Assembly (NCBI GenBank): GCA_030040755.1
Contig: JASHTC010000066.1
Location: 1-5,681, forward strand
Source: Thermoplasmata archaeon
GTDB taxonomy: Archaea > Thermoplasmatota > Thermoplasmata > Lutacidiplasmatales > UBA184
Direction: 5' to 3'
Length of the DNA: 5,681 nucleotides
The position numbers and the translations under genes are program-made. Of the stretch, positions 1 through 5,384 are shown piece by piece; within the stretch, counting starts at the first letter, position 1, and each line of letters opens with the position of its first letter. The notes under the pieces were generated by a model that was not told where the DNA came from, searched no databases, and saw nothing but the letters and a program-made list of their open reading frames with translations.

Positions 1-1430
1 ACGCCGTCCGCGAACGGGAAGAACGCGTCCGAGGCGAGCACCGCGCCCTTCGCCCGGGCCCCGGCGACCTCGCACGCGAGCTCGACCGCCTTCACCCGGG
101 TCGGCTGACCGGAGCCGATCCCCACCGTCTTCGGCCCCGACGCCAGCACGATGGCGTTCGACTTGGCGTGGCGCACCACCCGCCAGGCGAAGTCGAGCGC
201 ACAGAGGGCCTCGGGCGACGCCCGCGCCGAGGTGACCGCTCGGTACTCCCCGAGGACGAGCTGTCGCCGGTCCGCCTCCTGGACGAGCACCCGCCCGAAC
301 GCGGTCTTCGCCTCCCACCGGGGCTCGTCGGCCCGCGGGGGGTCGGTCCGGACGACCTTCAGCTTCGCGCGACGCTCCAGGGTCGCGAGCGCCGCCGGGT
401 CGAACGCCGGGGCCCCGAGCAGGTCGACGAATACCCCGCGGAGGGCCGCCGGGTCCTCCGGGCCGAGGGGGCGGTTCACCGCGACCGCACAGCCGAAGCG
501 GGCGACCGGGTCGGTCGCGATCGCCCGCTCGATCGCCTCGGCGAGGGTCGCCCCCTCGGCGACCCCGCAGGGGGTGGCGTGCTTGACGACCGCCGCGGCG
601 GGGAGGGGGAACTCGGCCACGACCGAGAGCGCCGTGTCCAGGTCGAGGAGGTTGGTGTAGGAGAGCGACGGGCCCTTGAGGACCTCGAACGGGCGCGGGG
701 CGAAGCCGGAGGACGCCCCGGGCGGGGGCCCGTAGACCGCCGCCTTCTGGTGCGGGTTCTCCCCGTAGCGCAGGCGGAGCGGCTCTCGCTCGAGGACGAT
801 CGTCGCCGGGAACGGGTCGGGGCCCGCGCCGGCGAAGAGTCCGGCGGCGATCGCCGCGTCGTAGGCAGCGACCCGGTCGAACGCGGCCTGGGCGAGCCGG
901 GCGCGGCTCGCCGCGCTCAGCGTCCCCGCGTGCTCTTGGAGCTCGGCGAGCAGCGAGGCATAGTCGGCGGGGCTCGTGAGCACCGCGACGGCCACGTGGT
1001 TCTTCGCGGCGGCCCGGGCCAGCGTGACCCCGCCGATGTCGACGAACTCCTCCCGGTCGGTCGCCTGGGGATGCTCGGCGAGGTGCCGCTCGAACGGGTA
1101 GAAGTTGACGACGACGAGGTCGAAGGCGCGCAGCCCCCGCTCGGCGAGCTCCGCGCGGCCCGCGTCGGTGCGGGGCGCCAGGACTCCCCCGAGGATGCCG
1201 GGGTGGAGGGTCTTCACCCGGCCGCCGAACCAGGAGCCGATGCCGGTGAGCTCCTCGGCCGCGCGGACCTCGACCCCGGAGGTGGCGAGGGCGGTCCGGG
1301 TCCCGCCGGTCGCCCACAGCTCGACCCCGAGCTGGGCGAGCCCGCGGCCGAGCTCGGCGAGGCCGGACTTATCGTCCACCGAGAGCAGCGCGCGTTCGAC
1401 GCGGACCGCCGGTCCCGATTCGGACGTCAC
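1..1430 (-). CDS. purH: Bifunctional AICAR formyltransferase / IMP cyclohydrolase PurH (3' end outside window)
   Basis: Catalyses the last two steps of de novo IMP synthesis in the cytoplasm: formylation of AICAR with 10-formyl-THF, then cyclisation of FAICAR. About 476 residues are visible; the family is usually 510-530, so only the C-terminal tail is missing. The N-terminal MGS-like cyclohydrolase domain starts near residue 13 (RALLSVDDKSG) and continues with ATGGT, RVKTLHP (71-77), VVVNFYPF and DIGGVTLARAAAKN. The transformylase half carries KHATPCGVA (K283, H284, the catalytic Lys-His pair), then KSNAI (423-427, the conserved Asn), GIGSGQPTRV and ASDAFFPFADG at the left edge. KHATPCG has Thr where many bacterial enzymes have Asn; the animal enzyme has Ser there, so this is probably tolerated. 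The start is a GTG about 10 nt from the inferred transcript start and 12 codons before the conserved block; no good Shine-Dalgarno is seen. It is divergent from the pilin-like gene. The assignment is very secure; the exact start is less so. Confidence 0.96.
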   Translation of the reverse strand, partial: MTSESGPAVRVERALLSVDDKSGLAELGRGLAQLGVELWATGGTRTALATSGVEVRAAEELTGIGSWFGGRVKTLHPGILGGVLAPRTDAGRAELAERGLRAFDLVVVNFYPFERHLAEHPQATDREEFVDIGGVTLARAAAKNHVAVAVLTSPADYASLLAELQEHAGTLSAASRARLAQAAFDRVAAYDAAIAAGLFAGAGPDPFPATIVLEREPLRLRYGENPHQKAAVYGPPPGASSGFAPRPFEVLKGPSLSYTNLLDLDTALSVVAEFPLPAAAVVKHATPCGVAEGATLAEAIERAIATDPVARFGCAVAVNRPLGPEDPAALRGVFVDLLGAPAFDPAALATLERRAKLKVVRTDPPRADEPRWEAKTAFGRVLVQEADRRQLVLGEYRAVTSARASPEALCALDFAWRVVRHAKSNAIVLASGPKTVGIGSGQPTRVKAVELACEVAGARAKGAVLASDAFFPFADG

Positions 1431-1463
1431 CGACCGTACCCCCAGTCGGGAGGGTGGACGAGA

Positions 1464-1472
1464 GATAAGTTT
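1464..1472 (-). promoter_or_regulatory. TATA box/BRE candidate for purH
   Basis: Read on the minus strand this is AAACTTATC, an A-rich BRE-like triplet followed by a TATA-like core in otherwise GC-rich DNA. Its centre is about 36 nt upstream of the purH GTG. With the usual archaeal spacing of 26-27 nt, the transcript would start near 1440 and leave a leader of about 10 nt. The placement is inferred from spacing and composition only. Confidence 0.55.
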
Positions 1473-1518
1473 CGCGGCGCGAGCGGACCGGCCCCGCCGT
1501 GGGTCCGGCGCGACAAGA

Positions 1519-1527
1519 CTAAATATC
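1519..1527 (+). promoter_or_regulatory. TATA box candidate for the pilin-like gene
   Basis: CTAAATATC is the AT-rich core closest to the plus-strand gene. The expected transcript start is near 1551, about 10 nt before the chosen GTG at 1561. It lies about 55 bp from the purH box on the opposite strand, so the two divergent promoters are back to back and may compete for TBP/TFB. The call rests on composition and spacing. Confidence 0.5.
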
Positions 1528-1560
1528 GCGACCAGGGGTAAATTGTACCCTCGCCGCGAG

Positions 1561-2511
1561 GTGTACTTGACCCGTCGAAGGCCTCACCGGAACTGGCGGC
1601 GTCGCGGCCGTCGGGGCCAGGTCTCCGCGGTCGCGACCCTGCTCGGGCTGCTCCTCGTGGTCACGTACGTCGCGAACTACCTGACCACCCAACTGCCCAA
1701 CCAGATGCTGGCGAACGACCTCAGCCACGAGATCACGCTCCAGAACCAGGTCGGGTACTTCGACGCCCTCCTCCAGGCGGTGTCGAGCGCTCACGTGAAC
1801 GGGGGCCAGGTCACCGCGCCGCTCTCCCTCGGCAGTGCCGGCGTGCCCCCGTTCGCGGCCCCCGATACGAGCTACCTGAGCGCGCCGCAGAACGGGACCT
1901 GGGCCTACATCAACTACACCACGACGGGGATCGGCGGGAACACCGTCGTCACGACTCCGGTGGCCCTCGGCACCGGGTTCGTCGCGCACCTGGTCAACAC
2001 GTACGCGCCGGGGGCGGAGGTCGCCCTCGTCCAGGGCGGGGTCGTCTACGCCGAGCTGGACGGCACCCCGATCTTCTCGAACCCGCCGGCGATCACCGTG
2101 ACCACCTCCTCGGGCGCGGTGACCGCGCTCACCCTCTGGATGCCGGAGTTCTCCGGCTCGATCCCCGGGACCTCCGGTGCGATGACGGCGAACCTCGTCT
2201 CCCGCCTGATCTCGACCAACCAGGTCGTGGTCGGTCCGGGAACCCATCTCACGATCGCCGCCGGTACCTCGCTCACGCTGACCCTCACTTCGCAGTACGC
2301 GGAGGCCTGGTACCAGTACTTCGTCGGCCAGCAGTGGCCGGGCGTCACGACGACCTGCGCCGGCTTCCCCGGGACGACCTCGACGGCGGCGGCCTGCTCG
2401 GCGACCTACCAGGCGATCGGCACGCTCGGCAAGGTCACCGTCACGATCCCGGGCGCGAACCTGGCGCGGCTCTCCGTGACCGTCGCCCTCTTCTCCATCG
2501 GGGTCCAGTAG
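1561..2511 (+). CDS. Pilin-like secreted/surface protein with N-terminal membrane segment
   Basis: A 316-residue protein I cannot assign to a named family. The N-terminus is strongly basic (many Arg in residues 5-18). A hydrophobic stretch follows at about 21-41 (VSAVATLLGLLLVVTYVANY). The junction RRG-Q-VSAV at 17-24 resembles an archaeal class III (type IV pilin/archaellin) signal, which would be cut after Gly19, with Gln as first mature residue. The remainder is rich in Thr, Ser, Ala, Gly and Val with few charges and short beta-like patches, typical of exported domains. Several N-x-S/T sites (for example NGT and NYT near residues 110-120) could be N-glycosylated. Two Cys close together near residues 268-280 could form a disulfide. 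The GTG start is chosen for its distance from the TATA box; TTG codons at 1543 and 1567 are in-frame alternatives. It may be a pilin, a minor pseudopilin or simply a membrane-anchored surface protein. Coding status is fairly certain, function is not. Confidence 0.75.
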   Translation: MYLTRRRPHRNWRRRGRRGQVSAVATLLGLLLVVTYVANYLTTQLPNQMLANDLSHEITLQNQVGYFDALLQAVSSAHVNGGQVTAPLSLGSAGVPPFAAPDTSYLSAPQNGTWAYINYTTTGIGGNTVVTTPVALGTGFVAHLVNTYAPGAEVALVQGGVVYAELDGTPIFSNPPAITVTTSSGAVTALTLWMPEFSGSIPGTSGAMTANLVSRLISTNQVVVGPGTHLTIAAGTSLTLTLTSQYAEAWYQYFVGQQWPGVTTTCAGFPGTTSTAAACSATYQAIGTLGKVTVTIPGANLARLSVTVALFSIGVQ

Positions 2512-2521
2512 GACCGCGCGC

Positions 2522-2869
2522 TCACCCGGGGCGCCGTCGCGTCGCGAGCCACCGCTTCGCCCCGACCAGCGTCCCCCACGTCCGGACGGTGGCGAGCCGG
2601 CCGCCCTGGGGCAGCGGACCGTTCCAGGCGGTTCGGGCGGTTCCCATCGACCGGTGCCCCACCTCCACGACCGCGCGCCCGCCGTCCGAGCGGATGAGGC
2701 GGAACCCCGGCGGTCCGAGCGCCGGGTCGAAGCGCCCCCGGAGCAGCGCCTCCCAGCCGCGCGGGGAGAGGGAGGGAAAGTGTTCCCCCGCCACCTCGAG
2801 GCCAAGGTAGCGGGGACGCGGGGCGTCCGAGCGCCTACCGGACGAGGTCGATGACTTCCTCGGACTCAC
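2522..2869 (-). CDS. rnp2: Ribonuclease P protein component 2 (Pop5/Rnp2 family)
   Basis: Likely protein subunit of archaeal RNase P, which with the catalytic RNA and partners such as Rpp30 removes 5' leaders from pre-tRNAs. At 115 residues its length fits the family (about 110-130). The Pop5 pattern is visible: the opening RYLGLEV (20-26), an amphipathic WEALLR helix (39-44), FRLIRSDGGRAVVEVGHRSM (57-75) for the central strands, and TVRTWGTLVGAKRWL (94-108), which corresponds to the archaeal 'R(V/T)LGVSGTI+ ... KFL' ending. The first 18 residues are Ser/Arg-rich and unconserved. The start is a GTG inside the end of ftsZ, 35 nt before the ftsZ stop is completed. A GGAGG at 2881-2885 on this strand lies 11 nt upstream, and no ATG, GTG or TTG lies between there and the conserved RYLGLEV. 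It is therefore probably cotranscribed and translationally coupled with ftsZ. Recognition is from the motif pattern, without an alignment. Confidence 0.8.
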   Translation of the reverse strand: MSPRKSSTSSGRRSDAPRPRYLGLEVAGEHFPSLSPRGWEALLRGRFDPALGPPGFRLIRSDGGRAVVEVGHRSMGTARTAWNGPLPQGGRLATVRTWGTLVGAKRWLATRRRPG

Positions 2870-3968
2870 CGGCGGCGTAGCCTCCCTTCTGGCCGAGGAG
2901 GCTCGTGGCCCGCACGCCCGTGATGATGAGGAGCACCTTGATGGTGTTCTCCATCTCGGGGGAGTTCTCGACGGAGCAGCCCCAGATGATGCGGGCGCGC
3001 TTCGAGATCTTGCCGCCGACGAGCGCCGCGGCCTTCTCGGCCTCGCTGACGGTCATCGTCGGGCCGCCGATCACGCGGACGAGCGCGCCGGTGGCGTCCT
3101 TGAGCTCCACGGAGCCCAGCAGCGGGGAGGTGAGCGCCTCGGTCACCGCCTCGGTGACCCGGTCGGTCGCGCTCTCGCTCTCGCCGAGCCCGATGAGGGC
3201 GACCCCCCCGTCCTTCATGACGGTCAGGATGTCGGCGTAGTCGAGGTTGACGAGCCCCGGCTTGGTCACGATCTCGGTGATCCCCTTGATCGCGGTCATG
3301 AGGCAGGCGTCCGCGAGCTTGAACGCCGCATCGAGCGGCATCCGGGGGACGAGCTCGAGGAGCTTGTCGTTCTGGATGACGATGGTGGTGTCGCAGACGC
3401 GCCGCAGGCGCTCCAGGCCGTCGCGGGCCTGCTCCATGCGTGCCGCTCCCTCGCCGGAGAACGGCAGGGTGACGACGCCCATCGTGAGGGCGCCGGCCTC
3501 CTTCGCCAGCCGAGCGACCAGGTGGGCGGAGCCGGTACCGGTGCCGCCGCCCATGCCCGCCGTCACGAACACGATGTGGGCGCCGTTGAGGAAAGCGCGC
3601 AGCTCCTCCTCGTTCTCCCGGGCGGCCTCCTCGCCGATTTCCGGGCGGGCGCCGGCTCCGAGGCCCTTGGTGGCCCGGCGGCCGATGAGGATCTTGCGGG
3701 GCGCGTGGATGGTGAGCAGGTGCTTGGCGTCCGTGTTGATGGCGCACATCTCGGCGCCCTGGATCCCTTCGTCCACGCACCGGTTGATGGTGTTCGACCC
3801 ACCGCCGCCGCACCCGACGATCCGGATGTTGACCTTCAGCGTCTCCGCCAACTTCGCCAGCTCGGCGTCGTCAGCGCTGCCGTAGGCCGGCGCGGTCGGC
3901 TTCTTCTCCTCCACCAGGTTCTGGCTCTCCTGGTGCTTTGCAATCGCTTCCTGGATGATGGATTTCAT
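2835..3968 (-). CDS. ftsZ: Cell division protein FtsZ
   Basis: Tubulin-family GTPase that polymerises into the mid-cell division ring. The 377 residues are of normal archaeal length. A variable, charged N-tail (1-44) precedes the GTPase domain: VGCGGGGSNT (51-60, T1 loop), AINTD (76-80), the tubulin signature GGGTGTG (140-146), and TLPFSGEG (167-174). The T7 loop reads NLDYADILTVMKDGG (241-255) and keeps both acidic residues that complete GTP hydrolysis in the neighbouring subunit (D243, D246). The C-terminal domain ends with VLLIITGV, a short Gly/Ala linker and an acidic-hydrophobic tip, EEVIDLVR (370-377). That tip may be the docking peptide for a membrane anchor, as in other FtsZ proteins; this is inferred. 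The ATG start has GGATGGGG 8 nt upstream. The N-terminus (MKSIIQEAI) resembles those of archaeal FtsZ1/FtsZ2 proteins, and I cannot say which paralogue this is. rnp2 overlaps its 3' end. Confidence 0.97.
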   Translation of the reverse strand: MKSIIQEAIAKHQESQNLVEEKKPTAPAYGSADDAELAKLAETLKVNIRIVGCGGGGSNTINRCVDEGIQGAEMCAINTDAKHLLTIHAPRKILIGRRATKGLGAGARPEIGEEAARENEEELRAFLNGAHIVFVTAGMGGGTGTGSAHLVARLAKEAGALTMGVVTLPFSGEGAARMEQARDGLERLRRVCDTTIVIQNDKLLELVPRMPLDAAFKLADACLMTAIKGITEIVTKPGLVNLDYADILTVMKDGGVALIGLGESESATDRVTEAVTEALTSPLLGSVELKDATGALVRVIGGPTMTVSEAEKAAALVGGKISKRARIIWGCSVENSPEMENTIKVLLIITGVRATSLLGQKGGYAAGESEEVIDLVR

Positions 3969-3976
3969 CGTTGGTA

Positions 3977-3984
3977 CCCCATCC
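3977..3984 (-). promoter_or_regulatory. Ribosome binding site of ftsZ
   Basis: On the minus strand the sequence is GGATGGGG, purine-rich and ending 8 nt before the ftsZ ATG. It supports that start. It also contains an ATG of its own, opening a five-codon ORF whose TGA overlaps the ftsZ ATG. The match to the usual archaeal GGTGA is only partial. Confidence 0.5.
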
Positions 3985-3996
3985 TGTTTGTCAGAC

Positions 3997-4011
3997 GAGC
4001 GTCATACGCTC
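3997..4011. repeat. Perfect 6-bp inverted repeat at the start of the ftsZ leader
   Basis: GAGCGT and ACGCTC are perfectly complementary arms around a three-base centre (CAT). The repeat sits immediately downstream of the transcript start predicted from the ftsZ TATA box (about 4013). It could be a dimeric repressor site just past the start, or a hairpin at the 5' end of the mRNA. The symmetry is seen directly; the role is inferred. Confidence 0.5.
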
Positions 4012-4032
4012 TGGGCAAGCACTCGGGGGGTC

Positions 4033-4043
4033 GATAGATAAAC
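4033..4043 (-). promoter_or_regulatory. TATA box of ftsZ
   Basis: Minus-strand GTTTATCTATC, preceded by an A-rich BRE-like CAAAC. It is the only AT-rich core in the 213-bp space between ftsZ and the thioesterase-family gene. Spacing predicts a transcript start near 4013 and a leader of about 45 nt, longer than for the other genes here and in keeping with a ribosome binding site. Read on the plus strand it gives ATAGATAAAC, which could also serve the divergent gene. Confidence 0.6.
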
Positions 4044-4060
4044 GTTTGCGTTCAGAGGAC

Positions 4061-4090
4061 GGTCTCCGCCGGTCTCCCTCGGTCCTCGAT
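4061..4090. repeat. Three imperfect tandem copies of a 10-bp unit
   Basis: Three consecutive 10-bp units begin GGTCTCC, GGTCTCC and GGTCCTC. The 10-bp period would place equivalent bases on the same face of the helix. The array lies upstream of the ftsZ TATA box and at or after the possible start of the divergent transcript. It could be a phased protein-binding site; a chance repeat in GC-rich DNA is not excluded. Confidence 0.45.
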
Positions 4091-4096
4091 GTCGTT

Positions 4097-4132
4097 CGGG
4101 GGCGGGCGGGTCCGCTCCAGGGTCGGCCCCCG
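4097..4132 (+). other. Potential 7-bp stem in the leader of the thioesterase-family gene
   Basis: CGGGGGC at 4097-4103 is the exact reverse complement of GCCCCCG at 4126-4132, with a 22-nt loop. If the plus-strand transcript starts near the shared AT-rich core (about 4064), this stem lies in its leader of about 118 nt. G/C runs are frequent in such DNA, so the pairing may be coincidental. Confidence 0.25.
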
Positions 4133-4181
4133 GGAGCTTCGGACTCCAAGAGGTGAAGGCGGCCCGACGGCTGATGGGGGC

Positions 4182-4667
4182 ATGGCCGAGCTCGAGAACC
4201 CTATCGAGAGTCCCTGCTTCGGATGCGGACCGGCGCACGCGCGCGGGCTGAGGCTGCGCTTCGAAGAGGGAGTGGGGGACGACGGAGTCCGTGAGGTGCG
4301 GAGCACGTTCGTTCCGAAGCCGGACGAGGTCGGCTGGCCGACCCTCTTCCATCACGGACTGCACTTCCTGGTGCTGAACGAAGTGTCGTACTGGGCCGCC
4401 CTGACCCTCTCGGGCAAGGTCTGGGTGCTGTCGGGGCCCGCGACCTACACCACCGACCGGCTGCCGCGGGTCGGGGTCGCCCACGTCGCCCGGGCGCGGA
4501 TCGTCGAGCGGGAGCCGGACCGCCTTCGGATCCGCGCGACGACCGCGACCGCGGACGGGAAGGCGTGCGGCTCGCTCGAGGCGAACTGGCGTCCGGCGAG
4601 TCGCGCGGTCATCGACCGGGCCAAGGTCCCGCTCCCCGACTATCTGCTCGAGGACCTCGCCCCCTGA
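4182..4667 (+). CDS. Hotdog-fold thioesterase superfamily protein (PaaI-like)
   Basis: A 161-residue protein likely to fold as a hotdog domain of the PaaI/4HBT type, which hydrolyse acyl- or aroyl-CoA thioesters in the cytoplasm. The N-terminus carries the signature of this subgroup, CFGCGPAHARGLRLRFE (12-28). The central helix follows as GWPTLFHHGLHFLVLNEVSYWA (around 51-72), where family members usually read G-(x)n-HGG-(x)n-D/E-(x)3-A. The first His and Gly are kept, the middle position is His (H57-H58-G59), and the helix acid is present as E67. Later strands give YTTDRLPRVGVAHVARARIVE and RIRATTATADGKACGSLEA. I chose the ATG directly before the conserved N-terminus. An upstream in-frame ATG at 4089 would add 31 Gly/Arg-rich residues with no family match. 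No proper Shine-Dalgarno precedes the chosen start. The substrate is unknown. It is divergent from ftsZ and convergent with the membrane protein gene. Confidence 0.8.
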   Translation: MAELENPIESPCFGCGPAHARGLRLRFEEGVGDDGVREVRSTFVPKPDEVGWPTLFHHGLHFLVLNEVSYWAALTLSGKVWVLSGPATYTTDRLPRVGVAHVARARIVEREPDRLRIRATTATADGKACGSLEANWRPASRAVIDRAKVPLPDYLLEDLAP

Positions 4668-4683
4668 GCGGGCGCGAACGACC

Positions 4684-5235
4684 CTACACGACCGACTCGT
4701 GGCTCTTGACCTCGCCTCGGAGGATCAGCTCCGCTTCCTCGGCCGGGGAGAGGACCGCCCCCTCGACCCCCCGGTACATCCTCTGGTTGATCCGCTCGAC
4801 CCGGTGGTACAGCCACTCGAACTGGCCGAAGATCAGCGGGTCGCGCCAAGAGGTCCGCCACTGGCCGATGAAGTCGACGGGCTGGCGGAGGCGCGTGTAG
4901 TAGGCGGTCACGTACCCGCCGAACCCCGACCAGACCATGCGCTCCTCGAGGACGCCCTCGTGGGTGAGCGACCCGAGGGACTCGAACAGCCGCGGGACCT
5001 CGAGATGGGGGAAGTCGCCCGCGGGGTTGAGGAGCCAGGCGGCGAACTGCGCTCGGGCCCGTCGCATGTCGCGCGAGTCGAACCGGTCGCGCATGTCCAT
5101 CACGGCGTTGGCGGAGTTGAGGTGGCGGGCCAACCGGGACTGCCACCACATCAGGATCAGCGTGCCGACCACGAGGACCCAGGTGCCGATCAGGCCCCAG
5201 ACGGCCAGGTTGTACCAATCGATCGAGAGTCCCAT
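4684..5235 (-). CDS. Small membrane-anchored protein, DUF4760-like
   Basis: A 183-residue protein of unknown function. One transmembrane helix lies at about residues 10-31 (rich in Trp, Leu, Val), followed by basic residues R34 and R37. By the positive-inside rule the rest is probably cytoplasmic. The soluble part looks helical: MRDRFDSRDMRRARAQFAAW (48-67), then VPRLFESLGSLTHEGVLEE (80-98), and near the end DPLIFGQFEWLYHRVERIN (132-150). This order (one N-terminal helix, a 'D-S-x-x-M-R-x-A-R' helix, an 'F-E-x-L-G-x-L-x-x-x-G-x-L' helix and a final 'F-x-W-L' helix) is how I remember DUF4760 proteins; a profile search would be needed to confirm it. The ATG is supported by the hydrophobic segment just after it. 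It faces polC across 149 bp and converges with the thioesterase-family gene, which says little about function. Confidence 0.75.
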   Translation of the reverse strand: MGLSIDWYNLAVWGLIGTWVLVVGTLILMWWQSRLARHLNSANAVMDMRDRFDSRDMRRARAQFAAWLLNPAGDFPHLEVPRLFESLGSLTHEGVLEERMVWSGFGGYVTAYYTRLRQPVDFIGQWRTSWRDPLIFGQFEWLYHRVERINQRMYRGVEGAVLSPAEEAELILRGEVKSHESVV

Positions 5236-5242
5236 CCGACCT

Positions 5243-5265
5243 GCCCCGAAGAGTCGTGCCGGGGC
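5243..5265. repeat. 6-bp inverted repeat upstream of the DUF4760-like gene
   Basis: GCCCCG and CGGGGC are complementary arms 11 nt apart. They lie between the probable promoter and the ATG of the minus-strand gene. As RNA the stem would end about 7 nt before the ATG and could hide the weak ribosome binding site (AGGT). Given the base composition, chance occurrence is quite possible. Confidence 0.25.
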
Positions 5266-5281
5266 GAGCCAAGCGGTCCCC

Positions 5282-5288
5282 CTTTAAG
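5282..5288 (-). promoter_or_regulatory. Weak TATA box candidate for the DUF4760-like gene
   Basis: The minus-strand core TTAAAGG is the only AT-rich stretch upstream of this gene. It predicts a transcript start near 5259 and a leader of about 24 nt. It lacks the TATC seen in the other promoters of the window, so it is the least certain of the set. Confidence 0.35.
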
Positions 5289-5353
5289 GCGGCCTCGCTG
5301 GCGGGTCGGCTCGGTCGCGGAGCGAGGTGGCCGGCCGCACCGCGGCGCCCGCG

Positions 5354-5362
5354 GATTTATCC
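5354..5362 (+). promoter_or_regulatory. TATA box of polC
   Basis: GATTTATCC lies in an otherwise GC-rich stretch, centred 26-27 nt before the polC GTG. That is the usual archaeal distance from TATA to transcript start, so the mRNA would begin at or within a base or two of the start codon (leaderless). It shares the TTATC core with the purH and ftsZ boxes. Confidence 0.65.
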
Positions 5363-5384
5363 GACCCCACACTCTCCGACCCGC

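Noticed and set aside
168..1541. Plus-strand open frame of 457 codons across purH
   Set aside because: Its product is Arg/Gly/Glu-rich low-complexity sequence with no family pattern, while the opposite strand reads a full set of PurH motifs. Long antisense frames are expected at this GC content.
1105..1560. N-terminal extension of the pilin-like gene back to an ATG at 1105
   Set aside because: The extension lies antisense to purH and upstream of the TATA box at 1519-1527. It would put about 150 Arg/Ser-rich residues before the signal segment.
1519..2805. Minus-strand open frame of 428 codons opposite the pilin-like gene
   Set aside because: The translation is Arg/Gly-biased with no hydrophobic or domain structure. 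It also runs through rnp2 in another frame. The plus strand gives a coherent signal segment and a Thr/Ser-rich domain with a suitable promoter.
2866..3813. Minus-strand 315-codon frame inside ftsZ
   Set aside because: It is the shifted frame of ftsZ, made up of His/Arg/Pro-rich sequence with no motif. FtsZ motifs cover the whole region in the correct frame.
4089..4181. Upstream ATG start for the thioesterase-family gene
   Set aside because: The extra 31 residues are Gly/Arg-rich without family similarity, there is no ribosome binding site before that ATG, and the family N-terminus begins close to the later ATG.
4050..4181. Possible small RNA or riboswitch in the long leader before the thioesterase-family gene
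   Set aside because: I see only one 7-bp G/C stem with a large loop, and no conserved aptamer core or tRNA-like cloverleaf. This is too little to call an RNA gene.
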